From contig NZ_CP093443.1 of NCBI RefSeq assembly GCF_026168515.1, forward strand, positions 124,001 to 188,000: a stretch of DNA of 64,000 nt. Direction: 5' to 3'. Position 1 is the stretch's first letter. Each line of letters opens with the position of its first letter. This stretch comes from Brevibacterium spongiae (GTDB lineage: Bacteria; Actinomycetota; Actinomycetes; Actinomycetales; Brevibacteriaceae). The position numbers and the translations under genes are program-made. This document shows positions 27,205 to 38,095 of this stretch, in pieces. The notes beneath the pieces are model-generated. The model was not told the origin of the DNA, did no database searches, and saw only the letters and a program-made list of their open reading frames with translations.

Positions 27205-28421
27205 TGGCTGACCAGCTTCCCGAACACCCCGACTTCCTATGGCGCAATCCGGAGCCGAAGAAGTCCTACGAAGCCGTCATCGTCGGCGGCGGCGGACACG
27301 GACTCGCCACCGCCTACTACCTGGCGAAGAACCACGGAATGACGAACATCGCCATTCTCGAACGCGGCTGGCTGGCCGGGGGCAACATGGCCCGGAACAC
27401 GACGATCATCCGCTCGAACTACCTGTGGGACGAGTCCGCCGCGATCTACGAGAAGTCACTCAAACTCTGGGAGCAGCTGCCGGCCGAACTCGACTACGAC
27501 TTCCTCTTCTCCCAGCGCGGCGTGCTCAACCTCGCCCACACACTCCAGGACGTGCGCGAATCCCAGCGCCGTGTGAATGCGAACAGGCTCAACGGCGTCG
27601 ACGCCGAATGGCTCGACCCCAAGCAGGTCAAGGAAGTCTGCCCGATCATCAACATCGGCGACGACCTCCGTTACCCCGTGATGGGCGGGACCTATCAGCC
27701 GCGCGCCGGCATCGCCAAGCACGACCACGTGGCCTGGGCCTTCGCCCGCAAGGCCGATGAGATGGGTGTCGACATCATCCAGAACTGCGAGGTCACCGGC
27801 ATCGATCGCATCGGCGACAAGGTCGTCGGCGTGCAGACGAACCGCGGACCGATCGCCACCGAGAAGGTCGCCCTGGCCGTGGCCGGCGACTCCTCGGTGC
27901 TCGCCGACATGGCCGGGATCCGTCTGCCGATCCAGACCCACCCGCTGCAGGCGTTGGTCTCCGAACTCTTCGAACCCGTGCACCCGACCGTGGTCATGTC
28001 CAACCACGTCCACGTCTACGTCTCCCAGGCGCACAAGGGCGAACTCGTCATGGGCGCCGGCGTCGACTCGTACAACGGCTACGGTCAACGAGGCGGCTTC
28101 CACGTCATCGAGGAGCAGCTGGCCGCGGCGGTCGAGCTCTTCCCGATCTTCGCCCGCGCTCATGTGCTGCGCACCTGGGGCGGCAACGTCGACGTCACCC
28201 TCGACGCCTCACCGATCGTGTCGAAGACCGAAGTCGAGGGACTCTACGCCAACTGCGGCTGGGGCACCGGCGGCTTCAAAGGAACCCCTGCGGCGGGCTT
28301 CACCTACGCCCACACCATCGCGAACGACGAACCCCACCCGCTCAACGCCCCGTTCGCCCTCGACCGCTTCGAAACCGGCCACCTCATCGACGAACACGGC
28401 GCCGCCGCCGTGGCGCACTGA
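27204..28421 (+). CDS. soxB: Heterotetrameric sarcosine oxidase, beta subunit
   Basis: Catalytic flavin subunit, 405 residues, that oxidises sarcosine to an imine and passes electrons to FMN and oxygen. The FAD-binding motif is at about 24-35 ([17 protein letters not shown]). The histidine that carries covalent FMN in corynebacterial enzymes, His173, is present at exactly that position in [12 protein letters not shown]. The C-terminal [19 protein letters not shown] is typical. It overlaps glyA by one base and precedes soxD by 32 bases. Confidence 0.97.
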   Translation: MADQLPEHPDFLWRNPEPKKSYEAVIVGGGGHGLATAYYLAKNHGMTNIAILERGWLAGGNMARNTTIIRSNYLWDESAAIYEKSLKLWEQLPAELDYDFLFSQRGVLNLAHTLQDVRESQRRVNANRLNGVDAEWLDPKQVKEVCPIINIGDDLRYPVMGGTYQPRAGIAKHDHVAWAFARKADEMGVDIIQNCEVTGIDRIGDKVVGVQTNRGPIATEKVALAVAGDSSVLADMAGIRLPIQTHPLQALVSELFEPVHPTVVMSNHVHVYVSQAHKGELVMGAGVDSYNGYGQRGGFHVIEEQLAAAVELFPIFARAHVLRTWGGNVDVTLDASPIVSKTEVEGLYANCGWGTGGFKGTPAAGFTYAHTIANDEPHPLNAPFALDRFETGHLIDEHGAAAVAH

Positions 28422-28453
28422 GCGAGTCGACGCACCGGACTGAAAGGACCGAC

Positions 28454-28744
28454 ATGCTGCTCATCCACTGCCCGAACTGCGGGCCGAGGGACGAAACCGA
28501 ATTCCACTACGGCGGACAGGCGCACGTTCCCTACCCCGAAGACCCGTACGCCCTGACCGACAGGGAATGGGGCGAGTACCTCTTCTACCGTGAGAACAGT
28601 CGCGGTGCCTTTGCCGAGATGTGGAGCCACAGCGCCGGCTGCCGGAAGTGGTTCAACGCCGTCCGCGACACCGCCACCTACGACTTCACCGCGATCTACC
28701 CGATCGGCTCGCCCCGTCCCGACACGCAAGGAGAGGTTCGATGA
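28454..28744 (+). CDS. soxD: Sarcosine oxidase, delta subunit
   Basis: Small zinc-binding subunit, 96 residues, standard length. The four zinc ligands known from the family are all present: Cys6 and Cys9 in [10 protein letters not shown], His59 and Cys63 in [11 protein letters not shown]. The gene overlaps soxA by four bases (ATGA) and has AAAGGA in front. The conserved [10 protein letters not shown] stretch is also present. Confidence 0.97.
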   Translation: MLLIHCPNCGPRDETEFHYGGQAHVPYPEDPYALTDREWGEYLFYRENSRGAFAEMWSHSAGCRKWFNAVRDTATYDFTAIYPIGSPRPDTQGEVR

Positions 28745-31668
28745 CGAACACCACCCGTCTGCACTCCGCTTCTCGACTGCCCTCTGCCACCGGCATCGAC
28801 ACCACCCGACCGATCGACTTCACCGTCGACGGACAGACCTACTCGGGCTTCGCCGGTGACACGATCGCCAGTGCCCTCATCGCCGCGGGCCGCATCGACT
28901 GCGGAAACTCGACCTATCTGGGTCGGGCCCGCGGCATCCTCGGCGCCGGCGTCGAGGAGTCCAATGCGCTCGTCCGCGTGCATTCCCGGTACTCCGGAGA
29001 CGTCTCCGAGTCGATGCTGCCCGCCACACGCGTGGCCATCGCCGAAGGACTCGAGGCCGACTACCTCGCCGGGCTCGGGATCCTCGATCCCGGCCAGGAC
29101 GAACTGACCTACGAACACAAGCACGTGCACACCGACGTCCTCATCGTCGGCGCCGGGCCCGCCGGACTCGCCGCCGCACGGGAGGCCGGCAAGTCCGGTG
29201 CCCGCACGCTGCTGCTCGACGACCAGCCTGTGCCCGGCGGCTCCCTGCTCGCCGCGGGACCGGCCACGGCCGAGACCATCGACGGACAGGACGCCACCGC
29301 CTGGGTCGAGTCCACGGTCGCCGGGTTCGCCGCGCACGGAGAGCTCACCTACGTGAAGAACACCACCGTATTCGGCAGCTACGACTCGAACTACTTCGTC
29401 GCCCTCGAAGACCGCACCGAAGCCGTCGCCGCCGCCGGCGGTCACGGAGTGCGCCAGAAGGTCTGGCACGTCCGTGCCGGTCAGGTCGTGCTCGCCACCG
29501 GTGCGCATGACCGTCCGATTGTCTTCGCCGACAACGACCGTCCCGGCATCATGCTCGCTTCGGCCGTGCGCACCTACCTCGGCCGCTACGGTGTGGCCGC
29601 AGGGCAGAACGTGGCCGTGGCGACGACGAACGACTCCGCTTATGACCTCGTCACCGACCTCCACGCGGCAGGCATCACCGTCCCTGCGGTGATCGATTCC
29701 CGCCCGACCGCCTCGGCGGTGGCAGAAGCCGTCACCGAAGCCACGGGCACCCGTCTCATCCTCGGCTCTGCCGTCACCGGCACCGCCGGTGAGGGACCCG
29801 CCGGACGGATCAGCGCGATCACCGTCGCCGGACTCGACGATGACGGCGTTGCCGCAGGTGAGAGCGAAGAGATCGCCGTCGACCTGCTTGCCGTCTCCGG
29901 CGGACATTCGCCGGTCATCCATCTCCACGGTCAGCGCAAGGGCACAATCCACTGGAACGGCGACATCGCGGCCTTCGTGCCGACGACGCCCGTGCGCGAC
30001 CAGTTCACGGTCGGAGCAGTGACCGGGGACTACTCGCTCGAAGCGGCTCTGCGGCAGGGCGCCGAGGCGGGGAATCAGGCGGCGAACCGCACCGGCTTCC
30101 CGGCCGCGCTCTCCGTCCCCGCCGCCTCAGCGATGGCGTACGCCCCGGCCCGCCCGCTGTGGCTGGTCACCTCGGCGGACGACGATCACCAGAACCTGAG
30201 CACGCACTTCATCGACTTCCAACGTGACCAGACCGTCGCCGACGTGCAACGGGCGATGGGCGCGGGCATGCGCTCGGTCGAACACATCAAGCGCTACACC
30301 TCGATCTCGACGGCGAACGATCAGGGCAAGACCTCAGCGGTCAACGCGATCGGCGCGATCGCCTCGGTGCTGGGGGAGGCCGACGACCTCGGTCGGGTCG
30401 GTCACACGACCTTCCGCGCACCCTTCGCCCCGGTCCCGTTCGCGGCACTGGCCGGACGTCGCAAGGGCGAACTCTTCGACCCCGCCCGGGTCACCTCGAT
30501 CCACCCCTGGCACGTCGCCCACGGCGCCGAGTTCGAAGACGTCGGCCAGTGGAAGCGTCCCTGGTACTACCCGCAGCCGGGCGAGGACATGGACGCGGCG
30601 GTGCTGCGCGAGGGCAAAGCCGTGCGCGAATCCGTCGGCTTCCAGGATGCCTCGACGCTCGGCAAGATCGAGATCCGCGGGAAGGACGCCGGGGAATTCC
30701 TCGGCCAGATCTACACGAACGGCTTCAAGAAGCTCAAGGTCGGCAAGGGCCGCTACGGACTGATGTGCAAGCCCGACGGAATGATCTTCGACGACGGCGT
30801 GACCCTGCGGGTGGCCGAGGACCGCTACTACATGACGACGACGACCGGCGGCGCGGCGACCGTCCTCGAATGGCTCGAGGAATGGCACCAGACCGAATGG
30901 CCCGAACTCGACGTCGTCTTCACCTCGGTGACCGAACAGTGGTCGACCGTCGCCGTGGCCGGTCCCCGGTCACGGGACGTCATCGCGAAGCTCGCTCCGA
31001 ACCTCGACGTGTCGAACGAGGCCTTCGAGTTCATGGGCTTCCGCGAGACCACGTTGGCGAACGGGATCCCCGCACGGATCTGCCGGATCTCCTTCTCCGG
31101 CGAGCTCGCCTTCGAGATCAACGTCGACACGTTCTACGGGCTGACTGTCTGGGAGGCCGTCGCCGAGGCAGGTGCCGAGTACGACATCACCCCGTACGGC
31201 ACCGAAGTCATGCACGTGCTGCGTGCCGAGAAGGGCTTCATCATCGTCGGCCAGGACACCGACGGCACCGTGACCCCACAGGATGCGGGCATGGAGTGGA
31301 TCGTCTCGAAGCTCAAGGACTTCATCGGCAAACGCTCCTACACACGGGCCGACACGTCCCGGGAGGACCGCAAGCATCTCGTGGGCGTGCTCCCGGTCGA
31401 CGGGACCACGCGACTGGCCGAAGGCGCCCAGCTCATCACCTCGGGCACCCCCGTCACCCCCGAGGAGGGACCGGTGCCGATGATCGGCCACGTCACCTCG
31501 TCCTACATCTCACCCAGCCTCGACCGGCCCATCGGGCTCGCTCTCGTCGAGAACGGCCGCAACCGGACTGGTGAGGTCGTCCAGTCACCGCTCGGGGGCA
31601 CCCTGGTCGACGTCGAGATCACCTCACCTGTCTTCTACGATCCGGAAGGGAACCGCCGCGATGGCTGA
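28741..31668 (+). CDS. soxA: Sarcosine oxidase, alpha subunit
   Basis: Large subunit, 975 residues. The N-terminal region (about 10-100) is the [2Fe-2S]-like fold without the cluster, with [20 protein letters not shown]. It is followed by an NAD-binding flavoprotein domain ([17 protein letters not shown] near 135) and, from about 600, a GcvT-like aminomethyltransferase domain that binds tetrahydrofolate ([36 protein letters not shown]). The folate domain turns the released one-carbon unit into methylene-THF rather than free formaldehyde. The ATG at 28741 is set by the ATGA overlap with soxD. Confidence 0.97.
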   Translation: MTNTTRLHSASRLPSATGIDTTRPIDFTVDGQTYSGFAGDTIASALIAAGRIDCGNSTYLGRARGILGAGVEESNALVRVHSRYSGDVSESMLPATRVAIAEGLEADYLAGLGILDPGQDELTYEHKHVHTDVLIVGAGPAGLAAAREAGKSGARTLLLDDQPVPGGSLLAAGPATAETIDGQDATAWVESTVAGFAAHGELTYVKNTTVFGSYDSNYFVALEDRTEAVAAAGGHGVRQKVWHVRAGQVVLATGAHDRPIVFADNDRPGIMLASAVRTYLGRYGVAAGQNVAVATTNDSAYDLVTDLHAAGITVPAVIDSRPTASAVAEAVTEATGTRLILGSAVTGTAGEGPAGRISAITVAGLDDDGVAAGESEEIAVDLLAVSGGHSPVIHLHGQRKGTIHWNGDIAAFVPTTPVRDQFTVGAVTGDYSLEAALRQGAEAGNQAANRTGFPAALSVPAASAMAYAPARPLWLVTSADDDHQNLSTHFIDFQRDQTVADVQRAMGAGMRSVEHIKRYTSISTANDQGKTSAVNAIGAIASVLGEADDLGRVGHTTFRAPFAPVPFAALAGRRKGELFDPARVTSIHPWHVAHGAEFEDVGQWKRPWYYPQPGEDMDAAVLREGKAVRESVGFQDASTLGKIEIRGKDAGEFLGQIYTNGFKKLKVGKGRYGLMCKPDGMIFDDGVTLRVAEDRYYMTTTTGGAATVLEWLEEWHQTEWPELDVVFTSVTEQWSTVAVAGPRSRDVIAKLAPNLDVSNEAFEFMGFRETTLANGIPARICRISFSGELAFEINVDTFYGLTVWEAVAEAGAEYDITPYGTEVMHVLRAEKGFIIVGQDTDGTVTPQDAGMEWIVSKLKDFIGKRSYTRADTSREDRKHLVGVLPVDGTTRLAEGAQLITSGTPVTPEEGPVPMIGHVTSSYISPSLDRPIGLALVENGRNRTGEVVQSPLGGTLVDVEITSPVFYDPEGNRRDG

Positions 31669-32368
31669 CACCACCTACTCCACTGACACCCTCGTCACAC
31701 CCGAACCCCTCGAGGACCTCCGGGTCTCCCCGGCTGCGCATCTGGCCGAGGCGATGGCCGATGCGAGTGCCGCCGGCGGGCGCCGGGTCGTTCTGCGCGA
31801 GCTGCCGTTCTCCGTCCAGCTCGGTCTGCGGGCAGAGCCGGATTCGGCCTCTGGGCGGGCGCTCGAAGACGTCTTCGGCCTGCCGCTGCCGCGTCGGGTC
31901 GGTGAGGTCACCGGCGATGGTGCAGGACTGCACATCCTGTGGCTGAGCCCCGATGAGTTCCTCGCCGTCGACGTCTCCCGCCAGCAGCAGCCAGGGGAGA
32001 CTCTCGTCGCCGAGGCGGGTCTCGAAGGACTGCCCGGACAGGCGGTCGATCTCTCCGCCAACCGCACGATCCTCCAGCTTTCGGGCTCGAAGGCCCGGGA
32101 AGTGCTCGAGAAGAGCTGCCGCGCCGACCTTCACCCGCGCGCCTTCGGCGTCGGCACCGCGATCGTCACTGCGCTGGGCCCCGTCCCGGTCATCCTCCAC
32201 CACTCCTCGGTGCTCGAATACCGTGTCTACCCGCGAGCGAGCTTCGCGGACTTCACCGTCCGCTGGCTGCTCGACGGAATGGCCGAGTTCCTCGACGACG
32301 GCGAGAGTGCCGAGGTCGGGGCGGGCGATGCCGGCCGTGCCTCGGCGCGCGAAGAGGACGTCGGCTGA
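31661..32368 (+). CDS. soxG: Sarcosine oxidase, gamma subunit
   Basis: A 235-residue subunit of the sarcosine oxidase tetramer, related to the folate-binding GcvT fold (about 40-215) but without catalytic duty. Family features: [34 protein letters not shown], then [20 protein letters not shown]. Its first 30 and last 20 residues are variable and charged. The start overlaps the end of soxA by eight bases behind GGAAGGGAA; its stop overlaps the sdaA start (TGATG). Confidence 0.94.
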   Translation: MADTTYSTDTLVTPEPLEDLRVSPAAHLAEAMADASAAGGRRVVLRELPFSVQLGLRAEPDSASGRALEDVFGLPLPRRVGEVTGDGAGLHILWLSPDEFLAVDVSRQQQPGETLVAEAGLEGLPGQAVDLSANRTILQLSGSKAREVLEKSCRADLHPRAFGVGTAIVTALGPVPVILHHSSVLEYRVYPRASFADFTVRWLLDGMAEFLDDGESAEVGAGDAGRASAREEDVG

Positions 32369-33795
32369 TGGCACTCGGGGTCCTCGATCTCTTCTCGATC
32401 GGCATCGGCCCCTCCTCCTCCCACACGGTGGGGCCGATGCGGGCCGCACTCCGATTCGTCGACGAACTCAACGGGCAGGGGATCCTGCACCGGGTCCGCC
32501 GGGTCCGCGTCGGACTCTACGGTTCGCTGGCCGCGACCGGAATCGGGCACGGTTCGGACTCGGCGGTGCTCGTGGGCTTAAGCGGTTTCGATCCCGAGAC
32601 GCTCGACCCCGACCAGGTGGGCCCGCTGGTCGAGGAGGTCAAGACGCAACGCAAGCTCCACCTCGGCGGGCGTCTGGTCATCGAATTCGAAGCGGAGACG
32701 GATCTCGTCCTCCACCTGCGGAAGAGCCTGCCCGGCCATCCCAATGGGATGGTCATCCGTGCCGAGGTCGACGATGAGGTCATCGAGCGCGAGTACTACT
32801 CGGTCGGCGGGGGATTCGTCGTCACCGCCGAGGAGCTCGCTGCCGAGAACGACGCCGCCGAGGCGATCGAGGCCGCCGAGTCGGCCGGCCAGCAGGGCGC
32901 CACCGAGGGGGAGACGGGTCAGGCGATCGAGTTCGCCACGGCCGATGAGCTCCTCGCCCGCTGCCGTGAGCACGGGCTGAGCATCGCCGAGCTCATGGCC
33001 GTCAACGAACGCGCTGCTCACACCGATGCTCAGCTGCGGGAGAAGCTGTTGGCGATCTGGGCGGTGATGCGCGAATGCGTGCACAACGGGTGCACGCGTG
33101 AGGAGACGACGCTGCCCGGCGGGCTCAAGGTGCGCAGGCGTGCCCCTGAACTGCGGGAGAAGCTCGAAGCAGCGGACTACCAGGCATCGGGGTCGCTCGA
33201 CGCCCTCGAATGGGTCAACCTCTACGCGCTGGCCGTCAATGAGGAGAACGCCTCGGGCGGACGCATCGTCACCGCCCCGACGAACGGGGCCGCGGGCATC
33301 ATTCCGGCGGTGCTCCATTACATGGACCGGTTCGTCGTCGAGACGGAGGATTCCGACGATGCCGTCGTGACGTTCCTGCTCACGGCCGGGGCGATCGGGA
33401 TCCTCTTCAAGCGCAATGCATCGATCTCCGGCGCCGAGGTGGGCTGTCAGGGAGAAGTCGGATCCGCGTGTGCGATGGCTGCCGCAGGATTGTGCGCCGT
33501 CCTCGGCGGCACACCGGAGCAGGTCGAGAACGCCGCGGAGATCGGTCTCGAGCACAACCTCGGGCTCACGTGCGACCCGGTCGGCGGGCTCGTGCAGGTG
33601 CCCTGCATCGAACGCAATGCCATAGCCTCGGTGAAGGCGATCAACGCGGCCCGGCTGGCGATGCACGGCGACGGCTCGCATCGGGTGAACCTCGACCAGG
33701 CGATCGAGACCATGCGGCAGACTGGAGCCGATATGAAATCGAAGTACAAGGAGACATCGCGCGGCGGCCTCGCCGTCAACGTCATCGAGTGCTGA
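32368..33795 (+). CDS. sdaA: L-serine dehydratase (iron-sulfur type)
   Basis: Single-chain [4Fe-4S] enzyme that deaminates serine to pyruvate, 475 residues. The beta domain starts with [18 protein letters not shown], the alpha domain contains [18 protein letters not shown], and the cluster cysteines are in [17 protein letters not shown] and [18 protein letters not shown]. An Ala/Glu-rich insert lies near 165-190. As the last step of the glycine-to-serine route it delivers carbon from sarcosine to central metabolism. It overlaps soxG by one base. Confidence 0.97.
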   Translation: MALGVLDLFSIGIGPSSSHTVGPMRAALRFVDELNGQGILHRVRRVRVGLYGSLAATGIGHGSDSAVLVGLSGFDPETLDPDQVGPLVEEVKTQRKLHLGGRLVIEFEAETDLVLHLRKSLPGHPNGMVIRAEVDDEVIEREYYSVGGGFVVTAEELAAENDAAEAIEAAESAGQQGATEGETGQAIEFATADELLARCREHGLSIAELMAVNERAAHTDAQLREKLLAIWAVMRECVHNGCTREETTLPGGLKVRRRAPELREKLEAADYQASGSLDALEWVNLYALAVNEENASGGRIVTAPTNGAAGIIPAVLHYMDRFVVETEDSDDAVVTFLLTAGAIGILFKRNASISGAEVGCQGEVGSACAMAAAGLCAVLGGTPEQVENAAEIGLEHNLGLTCDPVGGLVQVPCIERNAIASVKAINAARLAMHGDGSHRVNLDQAIETMRQTGADMKSKYKETSRGGLAVNVIEC

Positions 33796-33944
33796 ACAGC
33801 ACGAGATCACGGGCCGGCCTCGGTGCACCGCCGCAGCCGGTCCGTGTCGGACACCGCCCCTGATTTCGCACCACACCAGCTGCTGCACCACCCCAGCTGC
33901 TGGACTACCCCAGATCTGGCACGACCGAACAGGAAGACAAGCAC

Positions 33945-34799
33945 ATGCAGGATTTCATCTTCACCCTCGAATGCGACGAGCGTCCCGGCATCCTCCACTC
34001 GGTGACCGGCGCCCTGCTCACCCACGGCGGCGACATCAAGGAACTCAAGCAGTTCGACGACCAGTACACCGAGCGCCTGTTCCTGCGCATCGATTTCAGC
34101 GTCTCGGCGGAGCCCGGCAACGGGATAGAGGCGCTGCGGACCGACTTCGAGGCGATCGGAGAGGAGTTCGGAGCGACCTGGCAGCTGTGGCCGCAGGGGG
34201 AGAAGCGGCGGGTGCTCATCATGGTCTCGAAGTTCGAGCACTGCCTCAACGATCTGCTCTTCCGGGCCCGCGTCGGCGAGCTGCCGATCGAGATCGCGGC
34301 CGTCGTGTCGAACCACCCCGACCATCGGGAGCTCGTCGAATGGCATCACATCCCCTTCTTCCGGATCCCCGTGACGAAGGAGACGAAGCCCGAGGCCGAA
34401 GCGAAGCTGCTCGAACTCGTCGACCGCTTCGAGGTCGACCTCGTCGTCCTCGCCCGTTATATGCAGATCCTCTCCGACGACCTCGCCCGTGAGCTCACGG
34501 GCCGCGCCATCAACATCCACCACTCGTTCCTGCCGTCCTTCAAGGGTGCGAAGCCCTACCACCAGGCGTGGGAGCGCGGAGTCAAGACCGTCGGGGCGAC
34601 CGCGCACTTCGTCAACAGCGAACTCGACGAAGGTCCGATTATCGCCCAGCAGCTCGTGGAAGTCGACCATTCCTTCGGTCCCGAAGACCTCGTCGCCGCC
34701 GGTCGCGACGCCGAATGCAAAGCCCTGTCCAATGCCGTGAAATGGCACTGCGACGGCCGCGTGTTCCTCTCGGGCAAGAGGACCGTCGTCCTGCGCTGA
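33945..34799 (+). CDS. purU: Formyltetrahydrofolate deformylase
   Basis: Hydrolyses 10-formyl-THF to formate and THF, 284 residues. An N-terminal ACT domain (about 1-80, FILTLECDERPGILHSVTGA) precedes the formyltransferase fold with NHPDHRELVEWHHIPFFRI and the catalytic stretch INIHHSFLPSFKGAKPYHQA. It follows sdaA after about 150 bases. In sarcosine operons it keeps the folate pool from locking up as formyl-THF when one-carbon units arrive faster than they are used. Confidence 0.96.
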   Translation: MQDFIFTLECDERPGILHSVTGALLTHGGDIKELKQFDDQYTERLFLRIDFSVSAEPGNGIEALRTDFEAIGEEFGATWQLWPQGEKRRVLIMVSKFEHCLNDLLFRARVGELPIEIAAVVSNHPDHRELVEWHHIPFFRIPVTKETKPEAEAKLLELVDRFEVDLVVLARYMQILSDDLARELTGRAINIHHSFLPSFKGAKPYHQAWERGVKTVGATAHFVNSELDEGPIIAQQLVEVDHSFGPEDLVAAGRDAECKALSNAVKWHCDGRVFLSGKRTVVLR

Positions 34800-34850
34800 C
34801 GCCTCTCGAGTCCGCTGCGCGGCAAACTTGGCGTGGATAGACTGTCGAAT

Positions 34851-35519
34851 ATGAGCGAGACCCAGACCGAGATCGGACCCCGCATCGGCGACCAGGTGTT
34901 CGAGGCTCTGCAGGCGAGCATCCTCTCCGGCGAATATCGCAGCGGAGATCGACTGCGGATACGCCAGCTCGCGGCGTCCCTGGGTACGAGCGTCATGCCC
35001 GTGCGGGAGTCGCTGGCCCGACTCGAGGAGGTCGGGCTCGTCGAGACCAGCCCGCACCGCGGGGCCGTGGTCAAGGAATTCACCGCCGAGGAGCTGCTGC
35101 AGATCTATTCGGTGCGTCGCATCCTCGAGGTCGAAGCGACGGTCCAGGGCGCGCAGAAGCTCGATGGGGCGGGCCGGGCGCGGCTCGATGAGGAGTTCGC
35201 GGCGATGGAGGCGGCTCTCGACTCCGGCGATGCCTCAGAGTATCTCGACCACGACGAAGAGCTGCTCGCGACGATATATTCCGCCTCGGGCAATCCCGTC
35301 CTCGTTGAGACGATCCGGACCCTGTGGCTGCGCTGCCGGGCGTACAAACTCGTCGGTGCCAGGCGGGAGATCTCGGCCGAAGCCAAGGCGCCGTTGCTCA
35401 AGCACCAGCGCCGACTCATGGATGCCGTCGACGCCGGTGATCCGGGGGCGGCCGCCGAGGTGACCGGGGAGTCTTTCGACGACGCCGTCCGCCGCATCCG
35501 TGCCGGTCTAGGGGCCTGA
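34851..35519 (+). CDS. GntR family (FCD-type) regulator
   Basis: A 222-residue regulator with a winged helix at about 10-75 (ASILSGEYRSGDRLRIRQLA, then VMPVRESLARLEEVGLV) and an FCD helical domain (about 85-215). The ATG at 34851 is preferred over the one at 34833: a TAGACT box sits at 34838-34843, seven bases ahead, as in a leaderless transcript. It lies just after purU on the same strand but has its own promoter. Targets are unknown; the sox operon or the convergent Ldh-family gene are candidates. Confidence 0.88.
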   Translation: MSETQTEIGPRIGDQVFEALQASILSGEYRSGDRLRIRQLAASLGTSVMPVRESLARLEEVGLVETSPHRGAVVKEFTAEELLQIYSVRRILEVEATVQGAQKLDGAGRARLDEEFAAMEAALDSGDASEYLDHDEELLATIYSASGNPVLVETIRTLWLRCRAYKLVGARREISAEAKAPLLKHQRRLMDAVDAGDPGAAAEVTGESFDDAVRRIRAGLGA

Positions 35520-35632
35520 GGGCCGGTCGCTGAGCCCATTCCGGTCGGCCGATTTCTGGGGAGGTGCGACCGCTCTGGCTGTTCCAAATACGTACGCACC
35601 GACTGCGCACTCAAGCGTCGGTCGTGCCCACT

Positions 35633-35698
35633 GACCGTTCGAGTTACCGTCGCTGTACCGAGTTATGCGGTGCGAGGTCGACGGCAACTCGAGCGGTC
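35633..35698. terminator. Long hairpin between convergent gntR and Ldh-family genes
   Basis: 20-base arms at 35633-35652 and 35679-35698 match at 18 positions; one exception is a G-T wobble, the other an A-C mismatch. The loop is 26 bases. It ends eight bases before the stop codon of the minus-strand gene, consistent with a shared terminator. Confidence 0.65.
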
Positions 35699-35706
35699 GG
35701 TGAAGC

Positions 35707-36690
35707 TCAGGCGCGGCTGAGGAGCACCGAGTGGAGTTCCTCCGGCAGCTCGACGACCTCGAGGCTGCGTTTGCGGCCGAAGTCGAAGCCGAACCGTGCG
35801 TGCAGACGGTCAAGATGCTCGGCGACCCGCTGCGAATAGCCAGGGTCGAAGGCATCGGCCGCGATCGCGATGACGAACAGTCCCGTGCCCGGGCTCTCCT
35901 GACCCGAGTCGAAGGCGGGTGCGTCGACGGAGAAGCGGCCCCCGCCGTGGACGGCGAGGAGTTCGATCATGAGCGCGACATTGCTGCCTTTGACCCCGCC
36001 GAACGGCAGCAGGGAACCGGCGAGGGCGGCCCCGGCATCGTTCGTGGCCGCCCCGTCGGGTGCGAGGGCCCATCCGTCGGGGATCGTCTCTCCCCGGTCG
36101 GCGGCGTTGCGGACGTTGACCCACGCGGTGGCGCTGGTCGCCTGATCGAACATGCGCGGGCCACCGGTATGGGGAACGGCGAACGAGAACGGGTTCGTTC
36201 CGGTCGCCGAGCCCGGTGTGCCGAACAGCGACATCAGCGCCGGTGAGTTGGCCCCGGCAAACGCCACCAGGCCCCGTTCGGCGAGCCGCGTCGTATAGCA
36301 GCCGAGCTCTCCGGCGGTGAAGGCGTTGGCGATGTTGAGGACGGAGATGCCGAGCGATTCGGCGGACGAGGCGAAATCGTCGAAGGCTGCATCGAAGGCG
36401 AGCTGCGCGGTGCCGCGGTCGGCGTCGACGTGGTGCGCTGCGGGCAGTTTGTTCGTCACTTTCGGCTGCGCCTGCCCGTTGATGCGGCCGGCCTCGAGGC
36501 CGTCGAGGTAATCGAAGAGATGCGCCGTGCCCACGGCGGTCTTTCCCCGTCGCTCGGCCGCTACGGTCGCCTCGGCCAGAGACTGCGCCAGCGCGGGTGA
36601 CCCACCGGCAGCGGTGATCGCTGCAATGCACAATTCACGCAGTTCGGGAATCGTCAGGGACACGGTCGTGGCATCAGGAGTCTCCGGCAT
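35707..36690 (-). CDS. Ldh family oxidoreductase (malate/L-lactate/ureidoglycolate dehydrogenase type)
   Basis: A 327-residue NAD(P)-dependent dehydrogenase of the family unrelated to classical malate dehydrogenases. Family features: GTAHLFDYLDGLEAGRIN (G-x-x-H with the usual catalytic histidine), a central FGTPGSATGTNPFSFAVPHT loop, GETIPDGWALAPDG and LPFGGVKGSNVALMIELLA. Substrates in the family include malate, lactate, ureidoglycolate, sulfolactate and pyrroline-2-carboxylate, so the reaction cannot be fixed. A folded non-coding stretch precedes it. Confidence 0.88.
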   Translation of the reverse strand: MPETPDATTVSLTIPELRELCIAAITAAGGSPALAQSLAEATVAAERRGKTAVGTAHLFDYLDGLEAGRINGQAQPKVTNKLPAAHHVDADRGTAQLAFDAAFDDFASSAESLGISVLNIANAFTAGELGCYTTRLAERGLVAFAGANSPALMSLFGTPGSATGTNPFSFAVPHTGGPRMFDQATSATAWVNVRNAADRGETIPDGWALAPDGAATNDAGAALAGSLLPFGGVKGSNVALMIELLAVHGGGRFSVDAPAFDSGQESPGTGLFVIAIAADAFDPGYSQRVAEHLDRLHARFGFDFGRKRSLEVVELPEELHSVLLSRA

Positions 36691-36744
36691 GCCCTCACGC
36701 TACCGGAGTTCGCGCAGTGCGCTGGAGCCGGACCCGGGGTGAGT

Positions 36745-36870
36745 ACGAAGCGCCCCCAGGCTGCCGCGGCAACACCTGGGGGTCGTCAGCTCTGGGGCCA
36801 GCCAGTCACGTGGTGACTCGGGAACCGGGAGCCCGACGTTGCTAGTGGTCAGGCTACCAGGAGGTCAGAC
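36745..36870. ncRNA. Candidate structured RNA upstream of the Ldh-family gene
   Basis: Four hairpins in about 125 bases: CCCCCAGG/CCTGGGGG (36753-36760 with 36775-36782), AGTCAC/GTGACT (36804-36809 with 36813-36818), CGGG/CCCG (36819-36822 with 36832-36835), and CTAGTGG/CTACCAG with one mismatch around 36842-36860. No coding frame fits. It lies 55-180 bases upstream of the minus-strand start at 36690, so a leader RNA or riboswitch on the minus strand is possible; a small RNA on either strand is the alternative. I could not match it to a known class. Confidence 0.35.
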
Positions 36871-36986
36871 CCCGTGCGCATGTAAGCAGATCGGCGCTTC
36901 CTGCGGGTGGATCCGTCTCGATCCAATAGCGGATTTCGAGGTGGATCCGCCCGCAGGAGTCATGCGCGAGGGGAACAAAGGCCGCC

Positions 36987-37910
36987 TCAGAGGTCGCCGG
37001 AGTCCGGGGTGAGGTCGGTCTGCGAACTCAGCGCCTCGGCGATGGCCTTCGCCTCCCGGCGCAGCAGAGCGACGAGACGTTCGACCCGGGAACCGGTGAC
37101 ACGGTCGGCGATCGAGGCGATCGACAGGGCCGCACGCGGCCGCGATCCGCGGATGCGCAGCGGAACCGCCACTGCCCACGACCCCTTGGCGAAGAGCCCG
37201 GGATTGTGGACGAAGCCGTCGATACGGGCCTGATCGATGATGTCGCGCAGGTGCGGGACGGAGACCTTCGGATACCTCTCGGCGAGGATCTCGGCGTTGG
37301 CCTCGAACTGGGCGTCCACCTCGGCGGGGGAGAGCTCGGAGAGGATCGCCAGCGATCCGGCGCCGATGCCCAATGGGTGACGGTCGCCCACGGACAGGGC
37401 GTTGTTGAAGATCTCACCGAAGCCCTCCTCGCGGCGGGCGCAGATCGAATAGCTGCCCGTGCGCAGGGTGAGGAAGACGGTGTCCTGGCTGAGCTCGGCC
37501 AAGCGCATCAGGCTCGACTCCGACTCCGTGACCAGCGGATCCACCGATTTCTGAGCCAGTTGACCGAGGATCTGCGACTGCACGCCGAGGCGGTACCCGC
37601 CCTCCTCGAGGCGTTCGACGTATCCCATGGCGATGAGCGCCTGGAGCATGCGGTGGACGCTGGCTTTCGGGCGGCCGCTGATCGAGGCGAGCTCGGACAG
37701 GCTCGCGCCTTCGCGCCGCTCCCCGGCGATGAGGCCGACGAGGTTGAGCAGCGTCAGCGCGCGTTGGATGCTCTGAGCGCCGGTGCCCGGTTCGAGGCTG
37801 TCGACGGCGTGGGCGACATTGAACGAAGCGGACCGGCGCAGGAGCCGACCGCGCATCTTGATGCGATACTCCTCGCGGAGGTCCTCATTCGAATCGGCGG
37901 CGTTGTGCAT
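36987..37910 (-). CDS. IclR family transcriptional regulator
   Basis: A regulator of about 307 residues, longer than usual because of an N-terminal extension of about 45 residues. The winged helix is at about 45-105 (GAQSIQRALTLLNLVGLIAG, then GRPKASVHRMLQALIAMGYV); the effector domain is at about 120-295 and contains ARREEGFGEIFNNALSVGDR. The ATG at 37910 (MHNAADSNEDL) is preferred over one at 38009 that would overlap the control region of the divergent ABC gene, but its ribosome site is poor. Target unknown. Confidence 0.87.
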   Translation of the reverse strand: MHNAADSNEDLREEYRIKMRGRLLRRSASFNVAHAVDSLEPGTGAQSIQRALTLLNLVGLIAGERREGASLSELASISGRPKASVHRMLQALIAMGYVERLEEGGYRLGVQSQILGQLAQKSVDPLVTESESSLMRLAELSQDTVFLTLRTGSYSICARREEGFGEIFNNALSVGDRHPLGIGAGSLAILSELSPAEVDAQFEANAEILAERYPKVSVPHLRDIIDQARIDGFVHNPGLFAKGSWAVAVPLRIRGSRPRAALSIASIADRVTGSRVERLVALLRREAKAIAEALSSQTDLTPDSGDL

Positions 37911-38095
37911 GACTCCATTATGGCCCGTTGCCGTCGTCGCCTGCGGGGTGCCACCGTGATCCAGGATGTGGAACTCGGTATCGATCGGCGAGGACCGCCT
38001 CGGCGACATCCGCGCCTAGACTCGGATTCGCCCTGCCCGAAGGCGGGGCGCATGGATCAACTGGACCGTGCGGGTCCGCGAGAGGTGAGTGAGGC

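Noticed and set aside
36800..36870. tRNA-like sequence on the minus strand (GGTTCCCGAGTCACCA-like end).
   Set aside because: No acceptor stem or anticodon arm can be drawn; the T-loop consensus GGTTCGAATCC is absent.
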